DNA from: Leishmania martiniquensis
Lineage: Eukaryota > Euglenozoa > Kinetoplastea > Trypanosomatida > Trypanosomatidae
Length of the DNA: 64,000 bases
Direction of reading: 5' to 3'
Assembly (NCBI RefSeq): GCF_017916325.1
Contig: NC_090161.1
Span: 769,001 to 833,000, forward strand
Position 1 is the stretch's first letter. Each line of letters starts with the position of its first letter. Both the position numbers and the translations under genes were made by a program. A model generated the notes under the pieces. It had not been told where the DNA came from and made no database searches. It saw nothing but the letters and a program-made list of their open reading frames with translations. This document shows, piece by piece, positions 48,911-60,400 of the stretch.

Positions 48911-49252
48911 ATGTCACGCAACAGAAGGGAGTTCAACGAGCAAGCCGAGCGGTTTACAGAGGCGTATAAGGACCAGCGCATTGCTTTGGAGCAGTGTCTG
49001 CAGTCCCGCATCAACGATGATATCAACTTTGTGTGCCAGCGGCAGAAGTCCGCCTACCTCGAGGGCATCGCAAAGCTCTTCTGCAAGCGAGAGTACGACG
49101 CTGGCGTGCTGTGCCAGAGGGCGGCGGGCGACAGGTGGGCCACGGACTGCTTCAAGGAAAACGTGGCGTTTGGCCAGTGCACCGACCGCGTTCTGAAGCA
49201 GCTGTACGTGTATAATTTGGAGCACAACAAGAAGAACCCGCGCGCCAACTGA
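48911..49252 (+). CDS. Small twin-CX9C (CHCH-type) protein, likely mitochondrial intermembrane space
   Basis: The product has 113 residues. Cysteines at 58/68 and 80/90 form two CX9C motifs separated by 11 residues, the classic coiled coil-helix-coiled coil-helix pattern oxidised in the mitochondrial intermembrane space. A further pair, Cys29 and Cys42 (CX12C), lies before them. There is no N-terminal presequence, as usual for such proteins, and the sequence is highly charged and helical. The longer open frame upstream contains predicted splice signals and low complexity, so the ATG at 48911 is preferred. Family relatives include factors for cytochrome oxidase assembly and respiratory complex subunits; which of these it is cannot be told. 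Confidence 0.85.
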   Translation: MSRNRREFNEQAERFTEAYKDQRIALEQCLQSRINDDINFVCQRQKSAYLEGIAKLFCKREYDAGVLCQRAAGDRWATDCFKENVAFGQCTDRVLKQLYVYNLEHNKKNPRAN

Positions 49253-49278
49253 CCGACTCGCTGAGTCGAAGTGCAAAT

Positions 49279-49292
49279 AATATATATATATA
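49279..49292 (+). repeat. (TA)n microsatellite
   Basis: TA repeats about 27 nt after the stop codon of the CX9C protein gene. Confidence 0.9.
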
Positions 49293-50220
49293 TGAAGGGA
49301 AGGCTGGCATTGCGTGGTGGTCACGTGCCCCTCTCTTTGACGTACATACACAGTCACACGTACCATGCACCATACCCACCCCCTTGACAAGCCCGGAAAA
49401 GACGCGCCTGAGTGCCCAGCAGCAGGCGCCAGCGAGACGGACACTTCTCCTATGCTTTCCCAATGAAAGAGCGGGAAGGGGAGCCTCTCTCAAGCTTTTC
49501 GTCACGGCTTACTCGAGGAGAGCGCGCTTCCGGCCTTGTGTGTGCGTGCGTGTGTCTGTGTGTGCGTTTGTTGCACAGAAGCGCTTGCTCCTCCTCCCCC
49601 CCTCTCCTCCCCTCCCCCCTTCAGCAGCTTGCGCATGTGCCCACTTGCAGTGGCGGCGGTGCTTCTGCGGCAAGTGCCTTCCTATCATGCTCTCAGCGCT
49701 TTGTGAGAGGGCTCTGGCCCTTTCGGCGTTGCTGTCTCTCCCCGGTGCAGGAGAGATAAAGAGAGCGCTTAGGCTGGTGAGTTGGACTGTGTCACAGACG
49801 TGTTTGCTCCCCCCTTTTTGGTGTCTCTTGCTCTGACCCATACGCGGGGCGGTCGCGGCGTTGGCGGAGGACTGGAGGGGCTTAGTGGTCACCATCGGCG
49901 GTGGATGAGCCTCTTCATCACACATACGCTCAGCCTCCCATGGAGGGGCGGGGGGCCAGAAGCGTTCGTGTGATGTGCAGCCCTGATCGAGGCCCCGCCT
50001 CTCCCTTCCGTCTGCCCGCGCGCTTCAAGGGAGCCATTTCATGAGTGGAATGCCGGTTGAGTACCCAAACGCCTCAAGCGGAGGAGGGTGACAGGATGGG
50101 CTGCCCACGTGGTGATGACAGGCCCCATCTGCAGCCTCCACAGGGCCCCGCACACGTTCCATAAATGAACGCTGCCGCGTTACCTTGCGCCCCTCGACAT
50201 TGATCGGCATCACCGTCGCC

Positions 50221-50297
50221 ATTCTTTCTTTTCGATACCCTCGTCCTTTGGCCTTTCCGCGCCTTTCTCTTCGCCACACCCACTCTGCCCATTCAAG
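50221..50297 (+). promoter_or_regulatory. Predicted trans-splice acceptor for the methyltransferase gene
   Basis: A CT-rich stretch (about 50221-50290) ends with an AG at 50296-50297. A second short tract (50358-50369) with an AG at 50371-50372 is an alternative that also keeps the ATG at 50395. Confidence 0.45.
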
Positions 50298-50394
50298 GAC
50301 TTATACATGCACAGACAGACAGACACACACACGCGCATAAGTGGGTAAGTGCCGTGTGTTTCTTTTTCCAAGGCTGCCCGTGAAGCCCAGCATC

Positions 50395-52086
50395 ATGGCG
50401 GATTCGGTGAAGGGGCCGCGGGCATCGCTGGTGGGACCGGCGGTGATGGCGGAGGAAGAGGCGGGCACAGCCCTGTATCTGACTGCGCAGCGGTGGCGCT
50501 CGTACCTCCTTGAGCACTCGGCGGCGTTCCGTCAGCTGCAAGAGGAACGCGATAGGGGGTGGAAGTCGTCGGCGTTGGATGGGTGGTATGCGCGACGAAA
50601 GACAGCGGTGACACCCTCGATGCCAACCGATGCTACCGTCGCCAACCCCTCTGAGCGCACACCTAGGCGGGCGGCGGAGCGTGCGGATCAGAGAGGCAAT
50701 GGCGTCACAACGTTTTTGAAGGCGAACGTTGCACTTTTGGCCGAGCGCTATCGGCAGCATGCGCGGCGCATCACGCAGCACGCGGCGGCTGACTTCTTCA
50801 CCCCCGCTCGGGGGGCAACTTCAATCGAAAGCAGCCGCGCAGATGAGCATCCTGCGCCGCCTGCTCCGCTGTTTTTGGACCTTGGCTGCGCCCCTGGTGG
50901 TGTGTCCAAGTACCTCGTGAAAGACCTCGGGTGGCACGGTGTTGGGGTGACGCTGGCGAGCGCTGATGGCGGCATCGGGATGGATCGCTCTCTGCTGCAC
51001 GAGTGCACTCGTGGAGCTGCCCCGTTTTTGCTGCTTAACGGCGACGTCACGCAGCCACCGAGCACATGGAGGCCTTCGGCGTCGTACGCGTGCGTGGGAG
51101 AGGAGAATGGCTTCACAGGCGGCCTGGCGCAGCCGCTGCCGTGCATGCCTTTGACTACCCCCGCGGTCGGCTCCTCGCCACTTCCCGTATCGCCGTTCAA
51201 GTCGAGCGCAACAGCGGAGCCGCGCTTCCACTTTGTCAACGGAGGTGCTGTGCTCGACCATGGCCAGCGACGGCGTTGGGACAGAGTGGAGGAGGCTGCC
51301 GTGGTATCCGCCTCGGCACCAAGCGGCAGTGTGGAGCGGGAGCGAGACGCTCGCGGTGAAGCGGCTGATGGAGATGCATCGCTTACTGTCTCCTCGCCCT
51401 CAAGGTGCGTGCGATCTGCAGTGCCCATCCTGCCGTGGTTCAGCCTCCTAGTGCCGCAGTTGAAGACGGCGTTGACCTACGTTGCTACAGGCGGTGCGTT
51501 GATGCTGGTGCATGGTGCTCCGCACTGCGCGAGCCTGTTTATTCTCATGCGGTGCATGGAGGAGGTCGTTGGCGTCGCTCCCTCTAAACCCTCGTCGGCG
51601 AAGGGTGGCCGTGTGCATGTGCTGGAGACCATGCATCTGGCGAAGGCGCCTGTGTACCTGCTGTGGACGGGTGTTCGAGCGCCGCACACTGACGAGCCCG
51701 ATGCGACGGCGGCGGCGGCTCTCGCGATGCGGAGGGCTGAGACGTGTCTGCTCGAGGCACTCAGCTCAACATCACCGCGCATTCTCCCGCTCTGTACCAC
51801 AGCACCGTTACCGCCGTCCTTCACCGCCGCTGAAAACAGCGGCGCACTGCTGCGTGAGAAGCAGCGGCTGTGGTTGGGCGAATCGGACGAGGGCTTTGGG
51901 CTAGCTGTGGATGGCTTCCAGCGGTACGGTCACCTTGTTGAGGTTGTCTGGAAGCGGATGGAGGCGTTTCTCCGGCAGCGCCGCGAGCGAGCCGAGCGTG
52001 AGGCACCCCACCGTGGCGGTGGTGGTTTCCTCGATAGGAAGGTGGCGCCCACGGCGGGGTTGAAGCGCATGTACAGTGACGCTTGA
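50395..52086 (+). CDS. FtsJ/RrmJ-like SAM-dependent methyltransferase
   Basis: The product has 563 residues. The frame opens at a GTG at 50341, but the first ATG is 50395. Motif I is LFLDLGCAPGGVSKYL (Asp162, DLGCAPGG 162-169), characteristic of the FtsJ/RrmJ family of RNA 2'-O-ribose methyltransferases. LLNGDVTQP (Asp217) fits the SAM adenine-binding strand, and LKTALTYVATGGALMLVHG (about 358-376) the helix and strand before the last catalytic Lys. The segment aligned with the usual DGA/DMAP catalytic Asp reads HFVNGGAVL (Asn282), and the later Lys position reads HGAP. The K-D-K-E tetrad therefore looks altered. An insert of about 60 residues lies between 220 and 280. The final 120 residues are basic. 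SAM binding is likely; RNA methylation is plausible but not certain. Confidence 0.85.
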   Translation: MADSVKGPRASLVGPAVMAEEEAGTALYLTAQRWRSYLLEHSAAFRQLQEERDRGWKSSALDGWYARRKTAVTPSMPTDATVANPSERTPRRAAERADQRGNGVTTFLKANVALLAERYRQHARRITQHAAADFFTPARGATSIESSRADEHPAPPAPLFLDLGCAPGGVSKYLVKDLGWHGVGVTLASADGGIGMDRSLLHECTRGAAPFLLLNGDVTQPPSTWRPSASYACVGEENGFTGGLAQPLPCMPLTTPAVGSSPLPVSPFKSSATAEPRFHFVNGGAVLDHGQRRRWDRVEEAAVVSASAPSGSVERERDARGEAADGDASLTVSSPSRCVRSAVPILPWFSLLVPQLKTALTYVATGGALMLVHGAPHCASLFILMRCMEEVVGVAPSKPSSAKGGRVHVLETMHLAKAPVYLLWTGVRAPHTDEPDATAAAALAMRRAETCLLEALSSTSPRILPLCTTAPLPPSFTAAENSGALLREKQRLWLGESDEGFGLAVDGFQRYGHLVEVVWKRMEAFLRQRRERAEREAPHRGGGGFLDRKVAPTAGLKRMYSDA

Positions 52087-54499
52087 TAAAGCTCAAGCGC
52101 ACGTGCAGTCCCCTCACGCAAGCGCAGCTGCAAGGTGCAGATTTGTACGCCCGACTCCCATCTGTGCTAGTGCGGACACTGCGGAGAATTTTAGTCGCGC
52201 TGCGGCACATCACGCGGCATCTTACACAGATGGACGGTGCTGCGTGGGCGCAGAGAAGCATCAGCGCACCGTTAGGCGCGCACATCCTCATCTGTTCTTG
52301 CCGCCTCTCCTCGCCACCCTTCACATCCCCTCCTGCCATCGCCTCTCCATGGCTATTGCCGTCGCGTTTCGTTGTTTTACTGCCCGTCCTTCGCAGTGAA
52401 CCAGCGAAGGTCCCCCCTCTCTTCACTCCTTCCCCCCTCCCTCCCCTCTACTCCCTCATCGAAGCAGCCCGTTAACCATCACACGGCCGGTGATCGTATC
52501 GCTTCTCGCGCCTTTGAAACAATATGCGCGTATGTGTGTCCGTGCACGGGCGCCTGTACGCACTCCTGCACGTGTGAGGCTGCCGCATGCATCGTCGCGC
52601 ATGCACGGAGGCACTTGTGCCTGCGCTTGCCTCGTCCACCACTCCCACTGCATAAAGACCTTTCCTCCTTCCCTCACACACACTCTCTTCTCTCCCTTTG
52701 TTCATGCTCTCCTCCTTCCTCCTCCACCCCCCTGCCCCGAAGCAGCCGCGTCTGCTCACACCTGCGTGCACCTGATCTGTTGCCAACAGGTGCTCAAGAC
52801 AGTGCGACCTATTTCGTCTTGAGATACACACACACACACATTTTTTCTTCTTCCAAAGGGGCCTGTGCGCACATTTGTTTTCTGCCGTGAGCGCTGCACT
52901 CTGTCACGCGCGCGTGTGCGTGTACGCTTGCTGCGAGGGCAACGGGGGAGTGTCGAGAGCACAAAAGAGAGGCTGCAAAGTAAGTGCCACCGCGACAAGG
53001 GGGCAGAGCCACACTCAATCTTCCACATATTCGCTCATTACCGCCCACGCATGCGAGTACTTCTGCAGCAAGCAGCTCTTCTCTTTCTGCGGTCGTCATC
53101 TTCGGTCGCCCCGCGCTCAGTGACAGCTCTTCAGCTCTCGCTTCTCTCACCCGCTCCTCCTCTCTTTTTGTGCTTCAATCCTCTTCACGCACTACCGCCT
53201 TCGCACTCCGCTGCCGCAGCCGCGGCCACCATCGACGCGCCCATTACGGGGCACGGAGCGACAGGGAGATAGAGAGAGAGCAAGGGCGAGTGTATGTCTT
53301 GCGTGTGCAGCTCAGCTCGGGGAACGGCATTGGCACCGCAGCAGCAACAAATCAAGAAAGGCACAGGTTAGCGTCCACATAAAGCGAAGGACGACGTTAG
53401 CAACGCACATGGTGCAGCGGATCTTGGCCAGCATTCTCCTCATATTTCCCCACGCCCTTCGCGGCACGCAGCCATCGCCTCTCTGACTCTCACAGCGCCT
53501 GCGATAGAGTCAGCGAAGAAAGAGGAAGAGAGCGTGCGCGAACGTGCGGCAGAGGGACGGAGGCTTTGGCAGCACAAAGACACATACACGCATCGGAAGG
53601 AGCCCTACTGCGCTGCTGCATCGCATCTTATATCGCCGTGCGCACTTGGAGCGCCTGCTGTGGTGGTGCACTTACCGATCTGCTGTGTGCTCGGTGATTG
53701 TCGTCTTGCATGTATGTGTGTGTGTGTGTACCGGTCTTGCGTCTTCCTCAACGACTCGCTACCTTTTTTCCTTGGCCCCTCCCCTCTTCCTCCCTCCTAC
53801 CACCACCTTCACATCCCTCTTGTATTTGGTGCCTTTCCCCTCCTCTCTTTACGTGCTCGGGCCGCTTGGTCGTAATTGTGCGCTTGGCGGAAGCGGTGAT
53901 CTGAGGTCGATAAGGACATCGAAAATCTCTATCTCAGCGTGTTGTGCGTCCGAGAGAGAGAGAGGCTGCATGTGTACAAATATACATATATACATCTCTG
54001 TGTGTGTGTGCATGTGTGTCTGGCGGGTCGTATCAGTTTCTCTTTCTGTCGGGGACGCTCGTCGGGTTGGCAAGTGTCACTGAGCGCCTCTTAGTTGTAA
54101 GCGCGAGTGGTAGAGGTGCGCGTGCTCTCCACTAACGCCTCCGTTGATCTTTTGTAGTGTACCGAAATCCCTTCCCCGTTACCCTCTCCTCCACTTTTGG
54201 TTTCCGTTTGTTTCTCTCCCCATCCCCCTCCCCCCGTCCTCGGCATTTCAAATCGTGCGACAACCACGACGACGGCGACCGCCATTTCTCACTCACTCAC
54301 TCTCTTCCTATGCCGTGCACGCTGTGAGGGGACACACGAACACCATTTTGCCCGACTCAGCAGTGCCCCGTCTTCCCCATCTTTTTTTCTCTCCGCTCCG
54401 TTTCCTCCCCTCTCTCCCCCTCTCTTCAGCGCGCTCACGCCTTGCTTCAAATCGTTCGTCTTTGGCGCAGGGCCGAGCGAGCGCACCGCTACTTCAGTC
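52087..54499 (+). other. Intergenic spacer, 2.4 kb, no gene seen
   Basis: CT-rich sequence with a (CA)n run near 52826-52840, a TG run near 53709-53719 and a TA/TG module around 53978-54018. The open frames are low complexity. Confidence 0.7.
54384..54429 (+). promoter_or_regulatory. Predicted trans-splice acceptor for the FAZ-domain protein gene
   Basis: A 45 nt nearly pure pyrimidine tract ends in TTCAG, with AG at 54428-54429. It is the clearest acceptor in the window. It supports the ATG at 54500 over the TTG at 54197 that opens the frame. Confidence 0.75.
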
Positions 54500-57400
54500 A
54501 TGTTCAACACGGACGCTGTGGACGCGTTTTACTTGTGCCCAAGCAGTACACCCTGCTTCGATGTTTCTGCAGATATACACAGCCTCACCTCCTCTCGTCA
54601 AGTCTTACTGGCACGCCATGGTGATGGCCACCAAGACCCTGACGGCACCTACGCCTGTGTGACCAAGGACGAGTGCTCCCGCACCTCCTGTAACAGCAAG
54701 GTGGGAGCCCGGCCGTCTCAGTCGCAGCACATCTTACCGCACGCCTATATGCGTCATGAAGGGGCCATAGAGCTAGAAGGGGTGCCGTACGATTCTATCG
54801 ACTCTTGCCTGCGCTATTCGATGGCAAGAACAACCCCGTGGCCCGCCACTGCAACAGGTGGCGCTACCCAGTTACCCGTTGGGTACCGTCGCGCTAGTGC
54901 GTCTATGCCCATAAGTGGCGGTAGTGTATGGGAGCGTGCCGACTATCTCCCCCGTGCCTGCCGTCCGTGCTCAGCTGCAGCACCATTTACATCGGGAACT
55001 CGCTCCCACAGCACCCGCAGAGGTACTGCGATCAGGTCCGCCCGCTTTGCCAGCGGCATAGGTGCCCATCTGCCTTCCCAGCGCGCCGGTGCCCACAAAC
55101 GCTGCGGCATGGATGGCGCTCTCCTGTGCGAGTCGACAGTGGTGGCAGCGCTTGCTGTGCCGAGGAAAGCCACACCAGGTTTGGGAACAGGATTGTGTCG
55201 TCAGCTTTCCAGCCCCCCGCCTAACGCATACAGCAGCAGGGATGCTACATACAGGCAGCCTCTACCTCACCCGGACCTGTACTCGCCGTCTGCCCTCGAC
55301 TCGGGCTCGCAGAGGGTGCCGGAGGGCTGGCTCCCTTCATGCGCCGCCATGTGTGCCCCAAGCCATACAGTAGCTCACTATTCAGTAGAAGTCCTGCCAG
55401 CCGCCCGGTGCAGCGCAGCCACGAACAAGGGCAGCAGCACAGCGTCATCGGCAGAGGCGCAGCGGGCAGAGCCGTGTCTGCCACCCTCCTCCTCATCGAT
55501 ACAAGAGCGCAGCGCGGCGGTGGCGTTGGAGCAGGGCGATGGGGGGCACACCACCATCTCCGCAACACCAAAGCGCTCAACGCGACGGATCGCAGATGCA
55601 CCGTCGCCGCTGGTGTCTGTGGCGTCTACCTTCGCTGATGCAAGCTCCCTTGTGAGCAAAGGGGCCGTAGCCCGCCTCACTAGGCCTTCAGAGAAGGCGC
55701 TGTCTTGCAAGTCTTCGCTGACTGTCGACGAGCAGGACCCGTGCAGCAGCGAGGCAGACGCCACAGATTTTGACCACTGCGAGGGCGCGTCGGCATGGTG
55801 GAGTGTCGACATAGTCGTTAACTCCGCTCCATGTCACTGCCACTCTCCTTCTGAGGTCGCCACTGGGACGACGGCCGCAGCACTGATGCGGTCGCCAGCC
55901 AACATGTGCGCGCTCCGGTCGATTCAGTGCCGGGCGCCGGTGCTGCCGTCGGATGCCTCGGCTGATGAAGCATGGGACATGACGCAGTCTTTTCTGCGTT
56001 GTATAGCTCTGACATCCGTCGGCGCTTCTTCGCCGCCGTGTATCCCGCAGGAATACTTTTATTTCGACACAGACTTCAACCAGTACGTGGAACTTTCTGC
56101 GGACACGCTGCCGCTGGCGAGTACACTGCTCCGTGTCGTGGTGACCGCAGCAGTCGACACTGCCGCCAAGCAAGGGGAATCGGCGGAGTACGCAGAGGGG
56201 CCAGACGCGACGGTGGATGAGGTGCAGGAGGCCTTGCTCTCGAGCCCATGCCTCACGGTACGCCAGCGCCACCCACTCTCGCGCGCCTCGCCGCCGTGCG
56301 ACCACCTTGAAGCGGCGCCCCTTCACCTCTGTAGTGGCGATGCCGAGCGGGGCGCGGCTGTCATTGCTCCTCATCCTCCTAGAGGCCACCCTTCCATGGT
56401 GATCCGCCATGGGGCGCGTCTCTTGGAGCATTCGTGTAGCTTAGACGGCGTAGCGTCGCCGCTGTCTAGGGCTGCAGGCAGTGCAAGTCGACACCGGCCT
56501 GCGATCGACGAGAGCACCGGCAGTAACCACCAATTCAACCCAGTGGGGGCGATGCCTCCGTACCAGCGTCACCCTCGGAGGCCCTACGACGCGCCGACGA
56601 TGCTGCCGTACTCGCAGAGCGACGGTGACTCCGCCGGCTTTGCTCTCACTGACCTCGAAGACTCCAAGCAGGAAGATGCGAGCACAAAGGGGTTGCGGCT
56701 GCTGATGCCCCCCGCGGCGGCAGACGTCGGCGCAGGTGATGACGATGTGTATCCGGTGAGCCTTTACGATACGAACAGCGACGCATGCAGCGCTCTCTGC
56801 GGTGTCGCCTCTCCACCTGCGCTGCAGATATCGCACCGAAGCCGAGCGCAGTGCCATTGCGTGAACGACGATTTTGATGTGTGGGAGGGGTCGAAAGTGT
56901 TCGATGATAGACGATACGGCAGCGGGAGCGTGGTCTGCGTTGGTGACGGCGAAATTGCGCGACAGGCGGAGACGGGGGAGGGCAGGCGAGAGGCTGTCCT
57001 GCGCGCTTCCATGGCGACGGAGCGGCAGCTTCGTGGGAGCGACGGCGGCAGCAGCATCGGCAACCTAGACGGCATGAGCCGCCTTCAGTGCATTCACAAA
57101 GCGTCATCATCGTCGAAGCTGCTCGTGTACTCGCTTCCAAGGCAATCCACTACGCACGGGTTGCTCGCCCGGCTAACAAGCGATAGCAGGGCCCCACGGC
57201 AGCGTCCACCAACAGCTCCTACGCAAGGGTACGGTCGCGTAGGGATGGCCACAGCCATACAACGGTTCTCTCCTCCGACTCCGTCTGCCCCCATTCTTCA
57301 GCCGCCGCCACAACCGCTGTTCTTCGACGACCCCGTGCTGCAGCGCCGCTTTGAGAGCCCGTTCACACAGTCCTCGTTGTCGCCACAACGCACCGGAGGG

Positions 57401-60400
57401 AGCGCACAGAGCTGCAGTGGCGGCCGTCAACCTATCTACGTACCCTCCCCGCCGTGCTCAGCTCCAGCACGACCATCACCACCGCCAGCACCACCGGCGC
57501 ACGGAGCCTACAGGCTTGCAGCGCATCCTTACTTCAACCCTTCATCGTCAGCGGCATCGTCCGTGGTGGGCTCAGCCACGACTCCGCTATCTAACGCATG
57601 TGCCACGGAGGGGTCGGCAATAACAGTGGATCAAGCGCAGCGCGGCGCCTTGGGTACACTACTGCAGAGGTCCGCCCAGACAAGGCAGCAGGTACAAAGC
57701 TCTCGGGCGCATTGCACGCAATTATCACCACCATCCTCTAGCGGTGACGGGGCTACTCCCGCCGCAGCCACCCCAGCGGCGATGCCAACAAAGCTCCAGG
57801 CACCCCGCGCGGAGAGAGACGCAGAGGTGGATTCCGCCAATGCCGCGACGACTGCAACCGCCGCCGCCGCACACCCCTTCGGTGCGCTGTCCTTCGGTTC
57901 GCCGTCTCCGCCTACGCCGCGGCCGGCGAGAGACGCCGCAGCGCTGCCAGCAGCATTGGTGAAGGAGAGCGCATGCACACCAGTGAGCCGCCGCTCTTCT
58001 CCGTTCAACATGCAGCGTTGTGCGTCGACGCCCGACGAGGTCTATGTATCGACCGGGGTCGAAGCGGCTGCCTCAGCCAGCGCACACAATGCGGCGACTG
58101 CGGCGGCTGCGCTCCCCAAGCCATACGCGCTCGCAGTGGAGAAGGCAGCGATGTCGGCCGATGGTCTTCAGAATGATCTCCGAGCGGCGGTGATGGCGTC
58201 ACAGGGGGGCCATCAACTGGGAAAAAGGCTGCACAGGTACAACACAGACACTCAACCAGCTCTACAGGACTGCCGGAGCGAGCGCGAGGCTTCTGAGGCG
58301 GACTCGTGCGTGAGTGACAATGCAAGGCGGTCTATCGTTGACGAGACGGTCGCGGCGGGTAAGAGGGCGAGAGAGGGCGGCGGCGATGCTCTTGGGACCT
58401 TTGCCGGTTTAAGGGCAGCCCCGATGCGGGGGATGGACAGCAGCGTTGGAGTGATTAGTGGCCCAAGCGCTGTGCGAGGATCGCAGTGGGAGGCGCACCC
58501 CGCTGCACTCGAAGCCGCAGCTCACGAGGAGCAGCACGAGGAAGCCGCCGGTACCGAGCTCGTCCTGCCAGTGGAAGACGCCAAATATTTGCCCACGGCG
58601 GAGCAGCCTGCACTTGTGCGAGAGCCATCACTGGAGGCACGCGAGGCATCGTCTCCCGCAAAGAGCACCGTCTCATCCCGCCTGCCTGCTTCCCCTCAGG
58701 AGCCTCCCGGAGAGCTGGGCGCTGTTGTCTGCACACCGGAAGCGTCGCCACAGACAACGGATGATGCTGCAGGGGTGGTTGCCGCAGGAGGCACTCCTGT
58801 TAGCTGTGCTGTCAATGACGCTGTGAAGGAAGGCGCAGACGCTCCTCTCCCACTGGCCCCAATGCGGAGCGTAACGAAGGAGACGTCTGCGACGGGCAGC
58901 CCTGCTCAGGCTCGTGCTGCCGGTGAACGTGATGTGGTCGCTGGTGGTGTCGAGAAGCGCAAGGAGTTGGAGCTGGTCTCTCCAGAGGGCACACGCATGG
59001 AGCGGGCGACTTTCGCTGGGGATGGTGAAACGGAGGAGTGCAACAGCTCGTGTGCTGGCGAATCCGCTGCCGCCGGCATAGTTCCTGCTGTTGCCAAGGG
59101 TGATAAGAACGTGGATGAATGCCGTCACACACCCCAGGCCCACGTCGCAGCCATCGACGCGTACTCAGTAGAGACCGGCGATGCACCTGAGCAGGAGGCT
59201 CCGGTGACAGCGGCCACAGCTCCGCCAGCCGAATGTCCTAAGGAAAAGCCACGAGCTCAGACCAACCGTGACGCAGTGGCGGGCGCCGAGGAACACGGCA
59301 AGCGTTTTAACGACACGGGCATCGCTACGGTTGATAGGGCAAGTGATATAAGCGCCCACGTTTCCGCAGCGGAGGCTGCAGGGGGGGCCGTGACCAAGGG
59401 TGCAGCCGCCGAGCTGTTGGAGGACGGGGAGCAGGCGAAGGCAGACTGCACTCCCGTAAACGGCATTCACGAGACCAGCGACCTTTTTGCTGACAACTCT
59501 GCAGCCCAGCTGGTGACGTGGACCTGCGACAAAGCTGCCCCTTTCTTACCTTCGGAGGAGCAGCCTTCGCCTGCAATAAGCGCCACTGAAAGGGGGATGA
59601 AAGGCGAAGACGCGGAGCTGGCAGTGGCACGAGAGGAGAAGGGCAGAGAAGGCGGAGTGGTGCGCTTGGACTGCGCGGCGGAGCCGGCGTTCGGGGTCGC
59701 ATCGGAGGCGCACGACGACACACTCCACGCTGGGGGAGGTGCGGGTAGCGAGGCTGCTTCGCCGCTGCCTCGCGACGAAAGCGTGGACGTGAGGGCTGCC
59801 GCTGCGAAGGGCGGCTATGAGACACTCACCGAGGCAGCGCCCTTAGGCGCGCAGCAGGATAAGGTAACGGGTGATGCGGCCAGCGCGTTAGAGGCTCTTG
59901 ACTCCGAGGGCCATGGCGGGTCGGTCCGCGTCGTCGCGGTGGGAATGGCCCCGCACGGGAAGCTGTACGAGGAAGAGGACCCACTAAGCGCAACGGTGGA
60001 TATAAGCACTCCAACACCACAGCCGGATGTGCCAGCAGGCGTCAGCAGCAGCACGCCGACGCCGCCTGTGACGACGTCGACGGGACTCCTGCCCGCGCCT
60101 GTGATTTCGGAAGCGGCAGAGAAGGAGAAGGAAGAGGACCCAGACGCGCCGCCGCAGGTGCTGCACCACCGCGCCGCCGCAGCTACTGCCGCTGCTGCCG
60201 CGGCGGCCAACGCTTTCTACGGACTGTGGGAGGCGTCGGTGACGGAGGATGGAACGGGCGACAGCGACGACGCCACCGCGCAGTGCGAGGGTGGAGAGGA
60301 GAGGGAGCAGAGGCGTCGACGTGCCGCGTCCGAGGCGTCCACCACCGCCACCGCCACAACTCAAAACGACTTCGATGGGGCGGTAGATGTACCCATGGAC

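Larger units (their letters stand above)
49253..50394 (+). other. Intergenic spacer, 1.1 kb
   Basis: It has a (TA)n run shortly after the stop codon (49279-49292), TG-rich and CT-rich stretches, and no gene. Confidence 0.7.
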
